A DNA stretch of 7,853 nucleotides from Candidatus Odyssella thessalonicensis. Its GTDB lineage: Bacteria; Pseudomonadota; Alphaproteobacteria; Bin65. Each line of letters begins with the position of its first letter. Positions within the stretch are counted from its first letter, which is position 1. The stretch is taken from NCBI GenBank assembly GCA_005240015.1, contig SBBV01000023.1, positions 1 through 7,853 on the forward strand. The letters are read 5' to 3'. The notes beneath the pieces are model-generated. The model did not search any database, was not told where the DNA came from, and saw nothing but the letters and a program-made list of their open reading frames with translations. The translations under genes were made by a program, and so were the position numbers. Below are positions 1 to 5,502 of this stretch, one piece after another.

Positions 1-81
1 GAGCTCGGCGTGCATGCGCTCGTCGGCCGCGTTCATGCGGCTCGCCGGGTTGATCATCGAGACGCGCAGCACGCCGAGCTC
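1..81. other. 81-bp inverted segment flanked by 13-bp inverted repeats inside the crotonase gene
   Basis: Read on the minus strand, bases 81 to 1 encode [10 protein letters not shown] followed by [17 protein letters not shown], a standard crotonase N-terminal strand and helix. Re-inverting exactly 1-81 joins this in frame to CEVWRDID at base 82. On the plus strand the same bases give an Arg/His/Ala-rich stretch unlike the family. The segment starts and ends with GAGCTC, and its ends form a perfect 13-bp inverted repeat (GAGCTCGGCGTGC at 1-13, complement at 69-81). It is 27 codons long and open in both orientations. A read or assembly fold-back near the sequence end is the simplest cause; a real inversion between the repeats is possible. 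Confidence 0.8.
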
Positions 82-765
82 TGCGAGGTGTGGCGCGACA
101 TCGACAAGGACGAGGAGACCGGCGCCGTGATCCTGCGCGGCAGCGAGCAGGCGTTCTCGGCCGGCGCGGAATTCGCGGTGATCGAGAAGATCGTCGCCGA
201 CCGCGACTATCGCCTGCGCATCTGGAAGGAGGCGCGCGACATCGTCTACAACGTGATCAACTGCGGGAAGCCGACGATCGCCGCGATGAACGGCCCCGCG
301 GTCGGCGCCGGGCTCGCCGCGGGCATGGTCTGCGACATCACCATCGCCGCGAAATCGGCGCGCATCATCGACGGGCACACGCGCCTCGGCGTCGCGGCCG
401 GCGACCACTCGGTCATCATCTGGCCGCTGCTCGTCGGCATGGCGAAGGCGAAGTACTACCTCCTCACCTGCGAGCCGCTCACCGGCGAGGAGGCCGAGCG
501 CATCGGCCTCGTCTCGCTCTGCGTGCCCGACGAGCAGCTCGAGCAGCGCAGCATCGAGGTGGCCGCGAAGCTCGCGAGCGGCGCGCGCACGGCGATCAGC
601 TTCACCAAATACGCGCTCAACAACTGGCTGCGCATGATGGGCCCGAACTTCGACACCTCGCTGGCGCTCGAGTTCATGGGCTGGGACACCGGCGACGCCA
701 AGGAAGGGCTCGCGAGCTTCCGCGAGAAGCGCAAGCCGAATTTTCCGAAGACGTCTCCGATCTGA
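1..765 (+). CDS. Crotonase-fold (enoyl-CoA hydratase/isomerase family) protein, 5' partial and rearranged at its start
   Basis: Crotonase-superfamily enzyme acting on an acyl-CoA thioester in the cytoplasm. The authentic frame runs from about base 82 to the TGA at 763-765; it is open back to base 1, but bases 1-81 are inverted (separate entry), so the GTG at 10 is not a trustworthy start. Visible features are the first oxyanion-hole segment [12 protein letters not shown] (bases about 130-165), the second, NGPAVGAG (about 289-312), then CDI and the C-terminal helices. Aligned by eye to rat mitochondrial enoyl-CoA hydratase, the two catalytic glutamates (E144, E164) are replaced by Ala (codon 316-318) and His (codon 376-378). 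True hydration is therefore doubtful; hydrolase, isomerase or decarboxylase activity is possible. It lies 9 nt upstream of the SDR gene, so the two are probably co-transcribed. Family assignment is firm; substrate is unknown. Confidence 0.88.
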   Translation, partial: ELGVHALVGRVHAARRVDHRDAQHAELCEVWRDIDKDEETGAVILRGSEQAFSAGAEFAVIEKIVADRDYRLRIWKEARDIVYNVINCGKPTIAAMNGPAVGAGLAAGMVCDITIAAKSARIIDGHTRLGVAAGDHSVIIWPLLVGMAKAKYYLLTCEPLTGEEAERIGLVSLCVPDEQLEQRSIEVAAKLASGARTAISFTKYALNNWLRMMGPNFDTSLALEFMGWDTGDAKEGLASFREKRKPNFPKTSPI

Positions 766-774
766 GGACGCGAC

Positions 775-1542
775 ATGCGAGGCCTCAAGGGCAAGACCGT
801 TCTCATCACCGGCGCCGCCGGCGGCATCGGCCAGGCGCTCACCGTGCGCTTCGCCGAGGAAGGCTGCCGGCTCGGCCTCATCGACATGAACGCGCACGCG
901 CTCGAGGCGGCGGCGCAGCGCGCGCGCGGCGCCGGCGCCACCGCCACCACCTATGCGATCGACATCACCGACTACGACGCCGTGAAGAGCGCCGTCGACG
1001 CGTTCGCCGGCGAGGCCGGGCGCATCGACGTGCTCGTCAACAACGCCGGCTACGACAAGTTCACGCTGTTCCTCGATACCAAGCCCGACTTCTGGGAGAA
1101 GGTGATCGACATCAACCTCAAGGGCGCCATCCACCTGCACCACGCGGTGCTGCCGCACATGGTGAAGGCCAAGAGCGGCAAGGTCGTGAACGTCGCCTCC
1201 GATGCGGGCCGCGTGGGCTCGTCGGGCGAATCGGTCTACTCCGCGTGCAAGGCCGGGCTCGTAGCGCTCACCAAGACGCTCGCGCGAGAGATGGCGCGCG
1301 CCGACATCAAGCTCAACGCGGTGGCGCCGGGGCCGACCGACACCGCGCTCTTCCACGGCTTCATCGGCGAGGGCGAGGCCGGCCAGAAGGTCCACGCCGC
1401 GCTCGAGAAGGCGATCCCGCTGCGCCGCATCGCCAAGCCCGAGGACATCGTCGGCGCCATCGTGTTCCTCGCCAGCGAGGACGCCGACTACATCACCGGC
1501 CAGGTGTTCAGCGTCTCGGGTGGGCTCACCATGGCGGGCTGA
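775..1542 (+). CDS. SDR-family oxidoreductase, BadH-like (2-hydroxycyclohexanecarboxyl-CoA dehydrogenase type)
   Basis: A 255-aa classical short-chain dehydrogenase, normal length for the family. It has the Rossmann motif TGAAGGIG (residues 12-19), Asp37 after the second beta strand (favouring NAD over NADP), NNAG (89-92), Asn114, Ser142 and the YxxxK pair Tyr155/Lys159. The stretch [10 protein letters not shown] around the active site and the C-terminus [16 protein letters not shown] recall Rhodopseudomonas palustris BadH, which oxidises 2-hydroxycyclohexanecarboxyl-CoA to the 2-keto thioester. A generic 3-hydroxyacyl-CoA dehydrogenase is the main alternative. The ATG at 775 has GAGG (764-767) seven bases upstream and follows the crotonase stop by 9 nt, consistent with one operon. 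Family is certain; the BadH-like substrate is inferred from remembered similarity. Confidence 0.93.
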   Translation: MRGLKGKTVLITGAAGGIGQALTVRFAEEGCRLGLIDMNAHALEAAAQRARGAGATATTYAIDITDYDAVKSAVDAFAGEAGRIDVLVNNAGYDKFTLFLDTKPDFWEKVIDINLKGAIHLHHAVLPHMVKAKSGKVVNVASDAGRVGSSGESVYSACKAGLVALTKTLAREMARADIKLNAVAPGPTDTALFHGFIGEGEAGQKVHAALEKAIPLRRIAKPEDIVGAIVFLASEDADYITGQVFSVSGGLTMAG

Positions 1543-1559
1543 GCGGCGGCGCGGCAGCC

Positions 1560-1696
1560 AAAAGCCAAGTTCCGCGAGAACCCTTGGCTTTCCTTGGCTT
1601 TTGTTGGCTTTCCTTGGCTTTTTGGGCGCTCCACCTTGGCTTTTTCCGACCCCGACCTTGGCTTTTCTTGGCTTCGGCGTTGGCTTTCCTTGGCTT
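1560..1696. repeat. Degenerate short-unit array of TTGGCTT (about 10-bp CCTTGGCTTT unit)
   Basis: Nine exact TTGGCTT copies start at 1584, 1594, 1604, 1614, 1636, 1658, 1668, 1680 and 1690, mostly spaced 10 bases apart with two 22-base gaps. One inverted copy (AAGCCAA, 1562-1568) sits just ahead; AAAGCCAAG (1561-1569) can pair with CTTGGCTTT (1583-1591) as a 9-bp hairpin with a 13-nt loop, 18 nt after the SDR stop. The array fills most of the gap between the SDR gene and the insertion sequence. It is clearly more AT/T-rich than its surroundings. Function is unknown: replication slippage, a dispersed intergenic repeat, or a protein-binding array could each explain it. It could also slow or end SDR transcription. 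Confidence 0.8.
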
Positions 1697-1781
1697 TTTC
1701 GGGCTGCTGCGCCGACGAACTCTTGTCACAGGGCGCTTCCATGCAAACGACCAACATTGCCGATTTTAGAACAAAATAGGA

Positions 1782-1820
1782 ACATTGTCCGGCATATTAT
1801 ACTTGACGTACCGAACGGGG
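1782..1820. repeat. Left terminal inverted repeat of the IS1595-like element
   Basis: The complement of 3610-3651 matches this segment: ACA(T/A)TGTC, then GGCATATTA, then ACTTG(A/C)CGTACC, with similarity fading into AAC and a run of G. The left copy has one extra C (1789-1790) and a few substitutions. It also carries the likely -35 element of the transposase gene. A weakly similar AACATTGCCG at 1753-1762 lies just outside and may be a remnant or chance. Confidence 0.78.
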
Positions 1821-1831
1821 TGGTATATGTT
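1803..1831 (+). promoter_or_regulatory. Possible sigma70-type promoter of the transposase gene, overlapping the left IS end
   Basis: TTGACG (1803-1808) and TATGTT (1826-1831) are separated by 17 bases, about 24 nt ahead of the start codon. The -35 is within the terminal repeat, a common arrangement in insertion sequences. The -10 matches the consensus at four of six positions, so this is a modest prediction. Confidence 0.4.
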
Positions 1832-1841
1832 TGAACTCATT

Positions 1842-1848
1842 GGAGAGG
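1842..1848 (+). promoter_or_regulatory. Ribosome binding site deciding the transposase start
   Basis: GGAGAGG lies 6 nt ahead of the ATG at 1855. The frame is also open from a TTG at 1831, but that codon lies inside the predicted -10 and has no Shine-Dalgarno sequence, so ATG 1855 is preferred. Confidence 0.7.
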
Positions 1849-1854
1849 CACCCC

Positions 1855-2808
1855 ATGTCGGTATTGGACAAAAATCCTCTGCGGGACGAACAAGCGGCCT
1901 ACGATTTCGTTGAGGGGATCGTGTGGCCGGACGGCCCCATTTGCCCGCACTGTGGCAACGCGGACGCGGCCAAGATCGGGCTTTTGAAGGGCAAGAGCAC
2001 GCGGATCGGCGTGCGCAAGTGCTATGCGTGCTACAAGCCGTTTACGGTGAAGGTGGGTACGATCTTCGAGTCGTCCCACATTGAACTTCACATCTGGCTT
2101 CAGGCGATGACGCTGCTTTGCTCGTCCAAGAAGGGGATCAGCACGAACCAATTGCATCGCGTGCTTGGGGTGAGCCTCAAGAGCGCGTGGTTCATGTCGC
2201 ATCGCATCCGGGAAGCGATGACCGACAAGGGCGGCTCTGGCCCGCTCGGTGGCCCCGACAAGATCGTTGAGGCGGACGAAACCTATATCGGCAAGAACGA
2301 GTCCGAATTCCGCGACGGCAAGTGGCACACCAAGCAGGGCTTGGGACGCGGGAAGATCGCCGTGGCGACGTTGGTAGAGCGCGGCGGGCGCTCCCGTTCC
2401 ATCAAGGTCGAAAATCTCCGCACGGATGAAATCCGCGCGTTCGTGCTTGGCGACGCGGATGCCAAGTCGCGCCTCATGACCGACGGCTCCCCGATCTACG
2501 CGAAGATGCATCGGCACTTCACTCGGCACGAAAGCGTCAATCACTCTCAGGGCGAGTACGCGCGGGGCGACGTGTACACGAACAACGTCGAAAGCTATTT
2601 CAGCGTGTTCAAGCGCGGGATGCGCGGCATCTATCAGCATTGCAAGGCGCGGCATCTCCCGCGCTATCTGGCGGAGTTCGATTTCCGCTACAGCAATCGC
2701 TCCGCGCTTGACATTGACGACGAACAGCGCACCATCAATGCCATCCGTGGCATCGTCGGGAAGCGGCTCACCTATCGTGCCGCTGATCGCAAAAACGACT
2801 TGGCATGA
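1855..2808 (+). CDS. IS1595-family (ISXO2-like) DDE transposase
   Basis: A 317-aa, apparently intact transposase that would cut and join the ends of the surrounding element. The N-terminus has a zinc ribbon, CPHC (residues 30-33) and CYAC (56-59), followed by a helix-turn-helix-like region (QLHRVLGVSLKSAWFMSHRI, about 99-118). The ISXO2-type catalytic core follows: Asp141 in VEADETYIGK, Asp210 in LMTDGSPIY, and Glu246 in TNNVESYFSVFKRG. The end, RYLAEFDFRYSNR, is typical of the family. Length fits ISXO2-like members. Start chosen at ATG 1855 because of GGAGAGG at 1842-1848. Its stop overlaps the start of the next small ORF as ATGA. Family assignment is secure; activity is inferred from the intact frame and residues. 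Confidence 0.95.
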   Translation: MSVLDKNPLRDEQAAYDFVEGIVWPDGPICPHCGNADAAKIGLLKGKSTRIGVRKCYACYKPFTVKVGTIFESSHIELHIWLQAMTLLCSSKKGISTNQLHRVLGVSLKSAWFMSHRIREAMTDKGGSGPLGGPDKIVEADETYIGKNESEFRDGKWHTKQGLGRGKIAVATLVERGGRSRSIKVENLRTDEIRAFVLGDADAKSRLMTDGSPIYAKMHRHFTRHESVNHSQGEYARGDVYTNNVESYFSVFKRGMRGIYQHCKARHLPRYLAEFDFRYSNRSALDIDDEQRTINAIRGIVGKRLTYRAADRKNDLA

Positions 2809-2972
2809 AGAACGATCAATATCGGCGCTACAAAGACGCAGCGCGCGCACTTGGCGCCGACGAAAGCCCCGAGGCGCTAAAGCGCGTGCTGGCAAAGCTG
2901 GTGCCGCCAAAGACGGCGCCGCGTCTGAGCGCAAAGCGAAAACGCCGCCCATCTAAAGAAAGCCCTCGTTGA
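2805..2972 (+). CDS. Small basic hypothetical protein translationally coupled to the transposase
   Basis: A 55-aa ORF whose ATG (2805-2807) overlaps the transposase TGA in an ATGA arrangement, suggesting translation by re-initiation. It begins MKNDQYRRYKDAARALGADE, then a predicted amphipathic helix (SPEALKRVLAKL), and ends in a Lys/Arg-rich tail (KRKRRPSKESPR), which could bind nucleic acid. It has no clear Shine-Dalgarno of its own. Its last 20 bases overlap the 3' end of the convergent RusA-like gene (2953-2972). I know of no firm family; comparable short ORFs sit behind other IS1595-type transposases, but that is memory, not a search. It could act as an accessory to transposition or be a non-functional open frame. 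Confidence 0.55.
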   Translation: MKNDQYRRYKDAARALGADESPEALKRVLAKLVPPKTAPRLSAKRKRRPSKESPR

Positions 2973-3603
2973 CCGGCCGCGGCTGATACGGGCGCACCGT
3001 CACGTCAATTACGAGGCGCGCGGCCTGCTGAGGCGGGACGTCCGGAACGTCCTCTAGCAACGTGTCCGTCGTGACGGCGACGTGGGTTATCAGGCTGTCA
3101 TCTTCCAAGAGGACATAGAACGGGTCTTCGTTTGGCCCCGGCACTTGAAGCCCCTTGCTTGTGCCCGCGCCCAACTCGTCCGGTCCCTTCGCCTTCCTAA
3201 GCGCGTCGAAAACGGTCTTGAGGCGATTGTCCACGTCGAAAAGAACATTGCTCGGCTCGCCTTCGCGGAGCATCAAGATTTCGAGTTTGCAAATCAGTCC
3301 ATTCCAGCGCGCAACGAGCGGCAGCCACTTGAACCCGTCGTGCCTAAATATTCCGGGCACCCGATCACTCTGAAACAGTTCGTGGTGCTCTTTTGTGGTC
3401 GGGTGCTTGTGCCAAAGCGCCCTTAGCTGAGAGTGAAACTGCTTGCGTATGTCATGGACGTGCAGGGACCGCTCGCGAAGGCGCTCGTCGTCGCGATGCG
3501 CCAGCAAGAGCCCGGCATAGGTAAGGCGGAACTCCATGTCATCCTCGTTGGGCTCCAAATACGGGTCCCAACGCAGGACGTGCCGACTCGGGAGCGCACT
3601 CAT
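2953..3603 (-). CDS. Passenger protein with RusA-like (Holliday-junction resolvase family) motifs
   Basis: A 216-aa protein convergent with the transposase and inside the IS ends. The central part has DVDNRLKTVFDAL (residues 123-135) and LLEDDSLITHVAV (165-177). These resemble the DxDN..K...D and DD clusters of RusA, where aspartates bind the metal that cuts four-way junctions: here Asp123, Asp125, Lys129, Asp133, Asp168 and Asp169. The N-terminal half (EFRLTYAGLLL, HDIRKQFHSQLRALW) matches a widespread uncharacterised family, so the RusA link is an inference from motifs. The ATG at 3603 follows a G-rich AAGGGGGG (complement of 3610-3617). A second start at 3537, preceded by GAGGA, gives MEFRLTYAG, a usual family N-terminus, and may be the true one. 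Possible roles are junction processing during transposition or a cargo gene. Confidence 0.75.
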   Translation of the reverse strand: MSALPSRHVLRWDPYLEPNEDDMEFRLTYAGLLLAHRDDERLRERSLHVHDIRKQFHSQLRALWHKHPTTKEHHELFQSDRVPGIFRHDGFKWLPLVARWNGLICKLEILMLREGEPSNVLFDVDNRLKTVFDALRKAKGPDELGAGTSKGLQVPGPNEDPFYVLLEDDSLITHVAVTTDTLLEDVPDVPPQQAARLVIDVTVRPYQPRPVNEGFL

Positions 3604-3609
3604 TATGCG

Positions 3610-3651
3610 CCCCCCTTGTTAGGTACGGCAAGTCTAATATGCCGACATTGT
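3610..3651. repeat. Right terminal inverted repeat of the IS1595-like element
   Basis: Inverted partner of 1782-1820. On the minus strand it reads ACAATGTCGGCATATTAG then ACTTGCCGTACC, with AAC and a G run further in. Its inner edge holds the purine-rich sequence ahead of the RusA-like gene's upstream start, so both inward-reading genes start next to a terminal repeat. The bases just outside (3652-3659) do not repeat those outside the left end. Confidence 0.78.
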
Positions 3652-3957
3652 CAAGCGCGTGATTGGGCTCGCTACGATGTTCCCGTGAAACCGAGGCCAA
3701 GGCCGCTCGGCCCAAGACTACGGTTCGCTTTGCCGCTCCGATCTGCGCCATCGCGATTGCAATGCTCGTCTGCCGCCGCACCGCGCGTATTGGGGGACGA
3801 ACTCAACCTCGGCATGGCGGGTTAGGCTTTGAAGTGACGGCGCTCACCGTGCTGAGGCGGTGACTCGAGTCGCTGCTGCCTTCGTCTTGCGCGTCTAGGA
3901 TGCAGGGGAAGGGTCGTGGGACGTCGGTGCGGGCTTCCAGACAGCGAGGACCACGCC
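3652..3957. other. Intergenic stretch without a recognisable gene
   Basis: About 300 bases between the IS and the RTX gene. Short open frames exist (for example GTG 3685 to TAG 3825, 46 codons), but none has a convincing Shine-Dalgarno, a family match, or codon use like the neighbours. A 10-bp palindrome GACTCGAGTC occurs at 3862-3871. A promoter for the RTX gene should lie here, but no good -35/-10 pair is obvious. The stretch could be remnant flanking DNA of the insertion. Confidence 0.5.
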
Positions 3958-4839
3958 ATGGGCTTTCTTAAGTATCAGGACACCATCAAGGGCACCACCG
4001 GCGCCGACATCATCGATCTGACCAGCCCTCCCTACTCGATCGCCGGCTACACGAAGAGCGGGTTCGGGTATTGGGTCGAAACGGGCGACGGCACCGACAC
4101 CGTCTACGGCACCAATCACAACGACCTTCTCGACGGCGGCGAGCACGACGATACCCTCTACGGCAATGACGGCGACGACGATCTCATCGGCGGCGGCGGC
4201 AACGACGGCCTCTATGGCGGCCGCAGCCACGACCACATCCACGGTGATGGCGGCAACGACTCGCTCGAAGGCAATGGCGGCAACGACGTCATCGACGGCG
4301 GGGCCGGCGACGACACGATCTACGGCGACAATTTCGCGCTCACGACGCGGCAAGGCGGCAATGCCGGCAGCGACGACCTGTTCGGTGCCGGCGGCAACGA
4401 CACGCTCTACGGCCAGGACGGCAACGACGTGCTGCGCGGCGGCGGCGGCCGCGACGTGCTCTCGGGCGGCGCCGGCGCCGACACGTTCCGCTTCATGGCG
4501 GCCGACATGGAGATCGTCACCTACGAGGTGTTCCCGCGCATGTGGGTGCGGCAGAACTGGTCGCTCGACACGATCACGGATTTCGAGGTGGCCGGCGGCG
4601 ACATCCTCGACGTGGCCGAGGTCCTCGACGTCCTCACCGGCTTCGCCGGCAACACCGCGAGCGACGCGATCAGCCAGGGCTACATCTACTGGTCCCAGGC
4701 CGGCTCCGGCAGCATGGTCTACATCGACCCGAACGGCCCCGCGGCCAACGGGGGGCGCGATTTACCCTTCGCGCTCGCCTACCTGGAGGGCGTCCAGCCC
4801 AGCCAGCTCACGGCGAGCCATTTCGATGTGATCGTGTAG
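3958..4839 (+). CDS. RTX-type hemolysin-like calcium-binding protein with type I secretion C-terminal domain
   Basis: A 293-aa protein, Asp/Gly-rich and acidic, with no N-terminal signal peptide, as expected for type I secretion substrates. After a short lead, glycine-rich RTX nonapeptide repeats (GGxGxDxLx type, for example GGGGNDGLYG, GGAGDDTIYG, GAGGNDTLYG, GGAGADTFRF) run from about residue 41 to 179 and would fold into a calcium-bound parallel beta-roll outside the cell. The last ~110 residues (DTITDFEVAGGDILDVAEVL through the hydrophobic end FDVIV) look like a type I secretion C-terminal target domain. The ATG at 3958 has GAGGA (3946-3950) seven bases upstream. There is no separate enzymatic domain, so it may be a structural, adhesion or surface-layer protein. 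No ABC transporter, membrane-fusion or TolC gene is in the window. Confidence 0.9.
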   Translation: MGFLKYQDTIKGTTGADIIDLTSPPYSIAGYTKSGFGYWVETGDGTDTVYGTNHNDLLDGGEHDDTLYGNDGDDDLIGGGGNDGLYGGRSHDHIHGDGGNDSLEGNGGNDVIDGGAGDDTIYGDNFALTTRQGGNAGSDDLFGAGGNDTLYGQDGNDVLRGGGGRDVLSGGAGADTFRFMAADMEIVTYEVFPRMWVRQNWSLDTITDFEVAGGDILDVAEVLDVLTGFAGNTASDAISQGYIYWSQAGSGSMVYIDPNGPAANGGRDLPFALAYLEGVQPSQLTASHFDVIV

Positions 4840-4846
4840 ACACTGG

Positions 4847-5019
4847 CCGCCCTTCCCCCGCGTAAGCGGGGGAAGGGCGGAATGGGGGTGCGGACGGGTT
4901 CGCGTGGCGGGCAGAGGCTGGTCGCACTTCCTCGCGAGTCGCAGCTCGTCGTCCTCACCCCCTCCGGCCCGCGCGCACTTCGCGCGCGGTCCACCTCCCC
5001 CGCTCTTCGCGGGGGGAGG
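4847..5019. repeat. Composite GC-rich palindromic intergenic element with three hairpins
   Basis: Hairpin one is a perfect 15-bp stem (4847-4861 with 4866-4880, loop GTAA) starting 8 nt after the RTX stop. Hairpin two is an 8-bp stem (4969-4976 with 4982-4989). Hairpin three is CCTCCCCCGC (4994-5003) with 5009-5019, with one extra G. A 7-bp pair (4884-4890 with 4956-4962) could close the middle. No T run follows a stem on the plus strand. On the minus strand the T run precedes the stem, so a classical intrinsic terminator is not supported. Similar C/G-rich hairpins are dispersed between genes in many alphaproteobacteria. It sits between convergent genes and may still end transcription or protect 3' ends. 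Confidence 0.75.
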
Positions 5020-5037
5020 AAAAAGGCGCCGCGCGTG

Positions 5038-5502
5038 CTAGGGATAGAAGATCGCCATCACCTCGGCTATTAATGCAGGTTTATCATGGCCTTCGACCAT
5101 GATCTTGCACTCCGAGGTAAGCCGAATCCCACCGTTCTTCCCGGGATCGACCGCTTTTAAAGTCTGATAGAGGCAGACGCGGGATCCTGCAGGTACCATG
5201 CCGGTATAGCGCACTTTATTGGAGCCGTAGTTGAGCGCGTGGCGGTAGCGCACCTCGAGCACGCTCTTGATGAGCCGCGGCAGCAGCGAGAGCGTGAGAT
5301 AGCCGTGCGCGATGGTCTTGCCCCAGGGCAGCTCCTTCCTGGCGCGCGCGGGATCGACGTGGATCCATTGGTGATCGCCGGTGGCGTCGGCGAATTTGTC
5401 GATCATCGCCTGATCGACGGTGATCCAGGGCGAGGGCCCCAGCGTCTTGCCGACATGCTTGGCCAGGTCCGGAACGTCGACGACGAGGGCCACGGCGGTC
5501 AT
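5038..5502 (-). CDS. MaoC/NodN-like hot-dog-fold dehydratase ((R)-specific enoyl-CoA hydratase family)
   Basis: A 154-aa single hot-dog protein, normal length for the family. It likely hydrates a trans-2-enoyl-CoA to the (R)-3-hydroxyacyl-CoA in the cytoplasm. The hydratase motif FADATGDHQWIHVDPARA (residues 37-54) includes the expected catalytic Asp43 and His48, followed by GKTIAHGYLTLSLLP (61-75). NYGSNKVRYTGMVPAGS (91-107) is typical of the NodN-like subgroup. Its ATG (5502) overlaps the TGA of the upstream formamidase-family gene as ATGA, so the two are probably translated together. It ends close to the hairpin cluster at 4847-5019. The family is clear; the acyl-CoA substrate is not. Confidence 0.92.
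   Translation of the reverse strand: MTAVALVVDVPDLAKHVGKTLGPSPWITVDQAMIDKFADATGDHQWIHVDPARARKELPWGKTIAHGYLTLSLLPRLIKSVLEVRYRHALNYGSNKVRYTGMVPAGSRVCLYQTLKAVDPGKNGGIRLTSECKIMVEGHDKPALIAEVMAIFYP

Larger units (their letters stand above)
1782..3651. mobile_element. IS1595-family (ISXO2-like) insertion sequence with passenger genes, about 1.87 kb
   Basis: The boundaries come from matching terminal inverted repeats at 1782-1820 and 3610-3651. Between them lie an IS1595-type transposase, a short ORF overlapping its stop, and a convergent gene with RusA-like motifs. The interior uses more AT-ending codons than the flanking genes, in keeping with horizontal origin. Simple ISXO2-group elements are about 1 kb, so the extra 0.8 kb is accounted for by the passenger genes; passenger-carrying members of this family are known. 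I could not find the 8-bp target duplication expected for the family, so the exact outermost bases are uncertain by a few positions. The transposase frame is intact, so the element may be active. Confidence 0.82.

Noticed and set aside
1560..1696. CRISPR array
   Set aside because: Units are about 10 bp with no unique spacers of 30-40 bp and no cas genes nearby.
1488..1757. Minus-strand ORFs with KAKESQ-type repeats
   Set aside because: The peptide repeat only reflects the TTGGCTT DNA array; no coherent domain and it overlaps the SDR end.
90..1769. Long plus-strand open frame in another phase across the crotonase and SDR genes
   Set aside because: Arg/His-rich translation typical of out-of-frame reading of GC-rich coding DNA; both genes in the right frame have clear family motifs.
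1837..2952. Long minus-strand open frame opposite the transposase
   Set aside because: Antisense shadow of an unmistakable IS1595-type transposase; Ala/Arg-rich with no recognisable domain.
3663..3863. Short open frames between the IS and the RTX gene
   Set aside because: No Shine-Dalgarno, no family similarity and overlapping alternatives in several frames.
4166..4831. Ala/Thr/Ser-rich open frame inside the RTX gene
   Set aside because: Low-complexity frame-shifted reading of the Gly/Asp repeats; no start signal.
4994..5025. Intrinsic terminator with the A run at 5020-5024
   Set aside because: The A run follows the stem on the plus strand, so neither strand gives a stem followed by U's.
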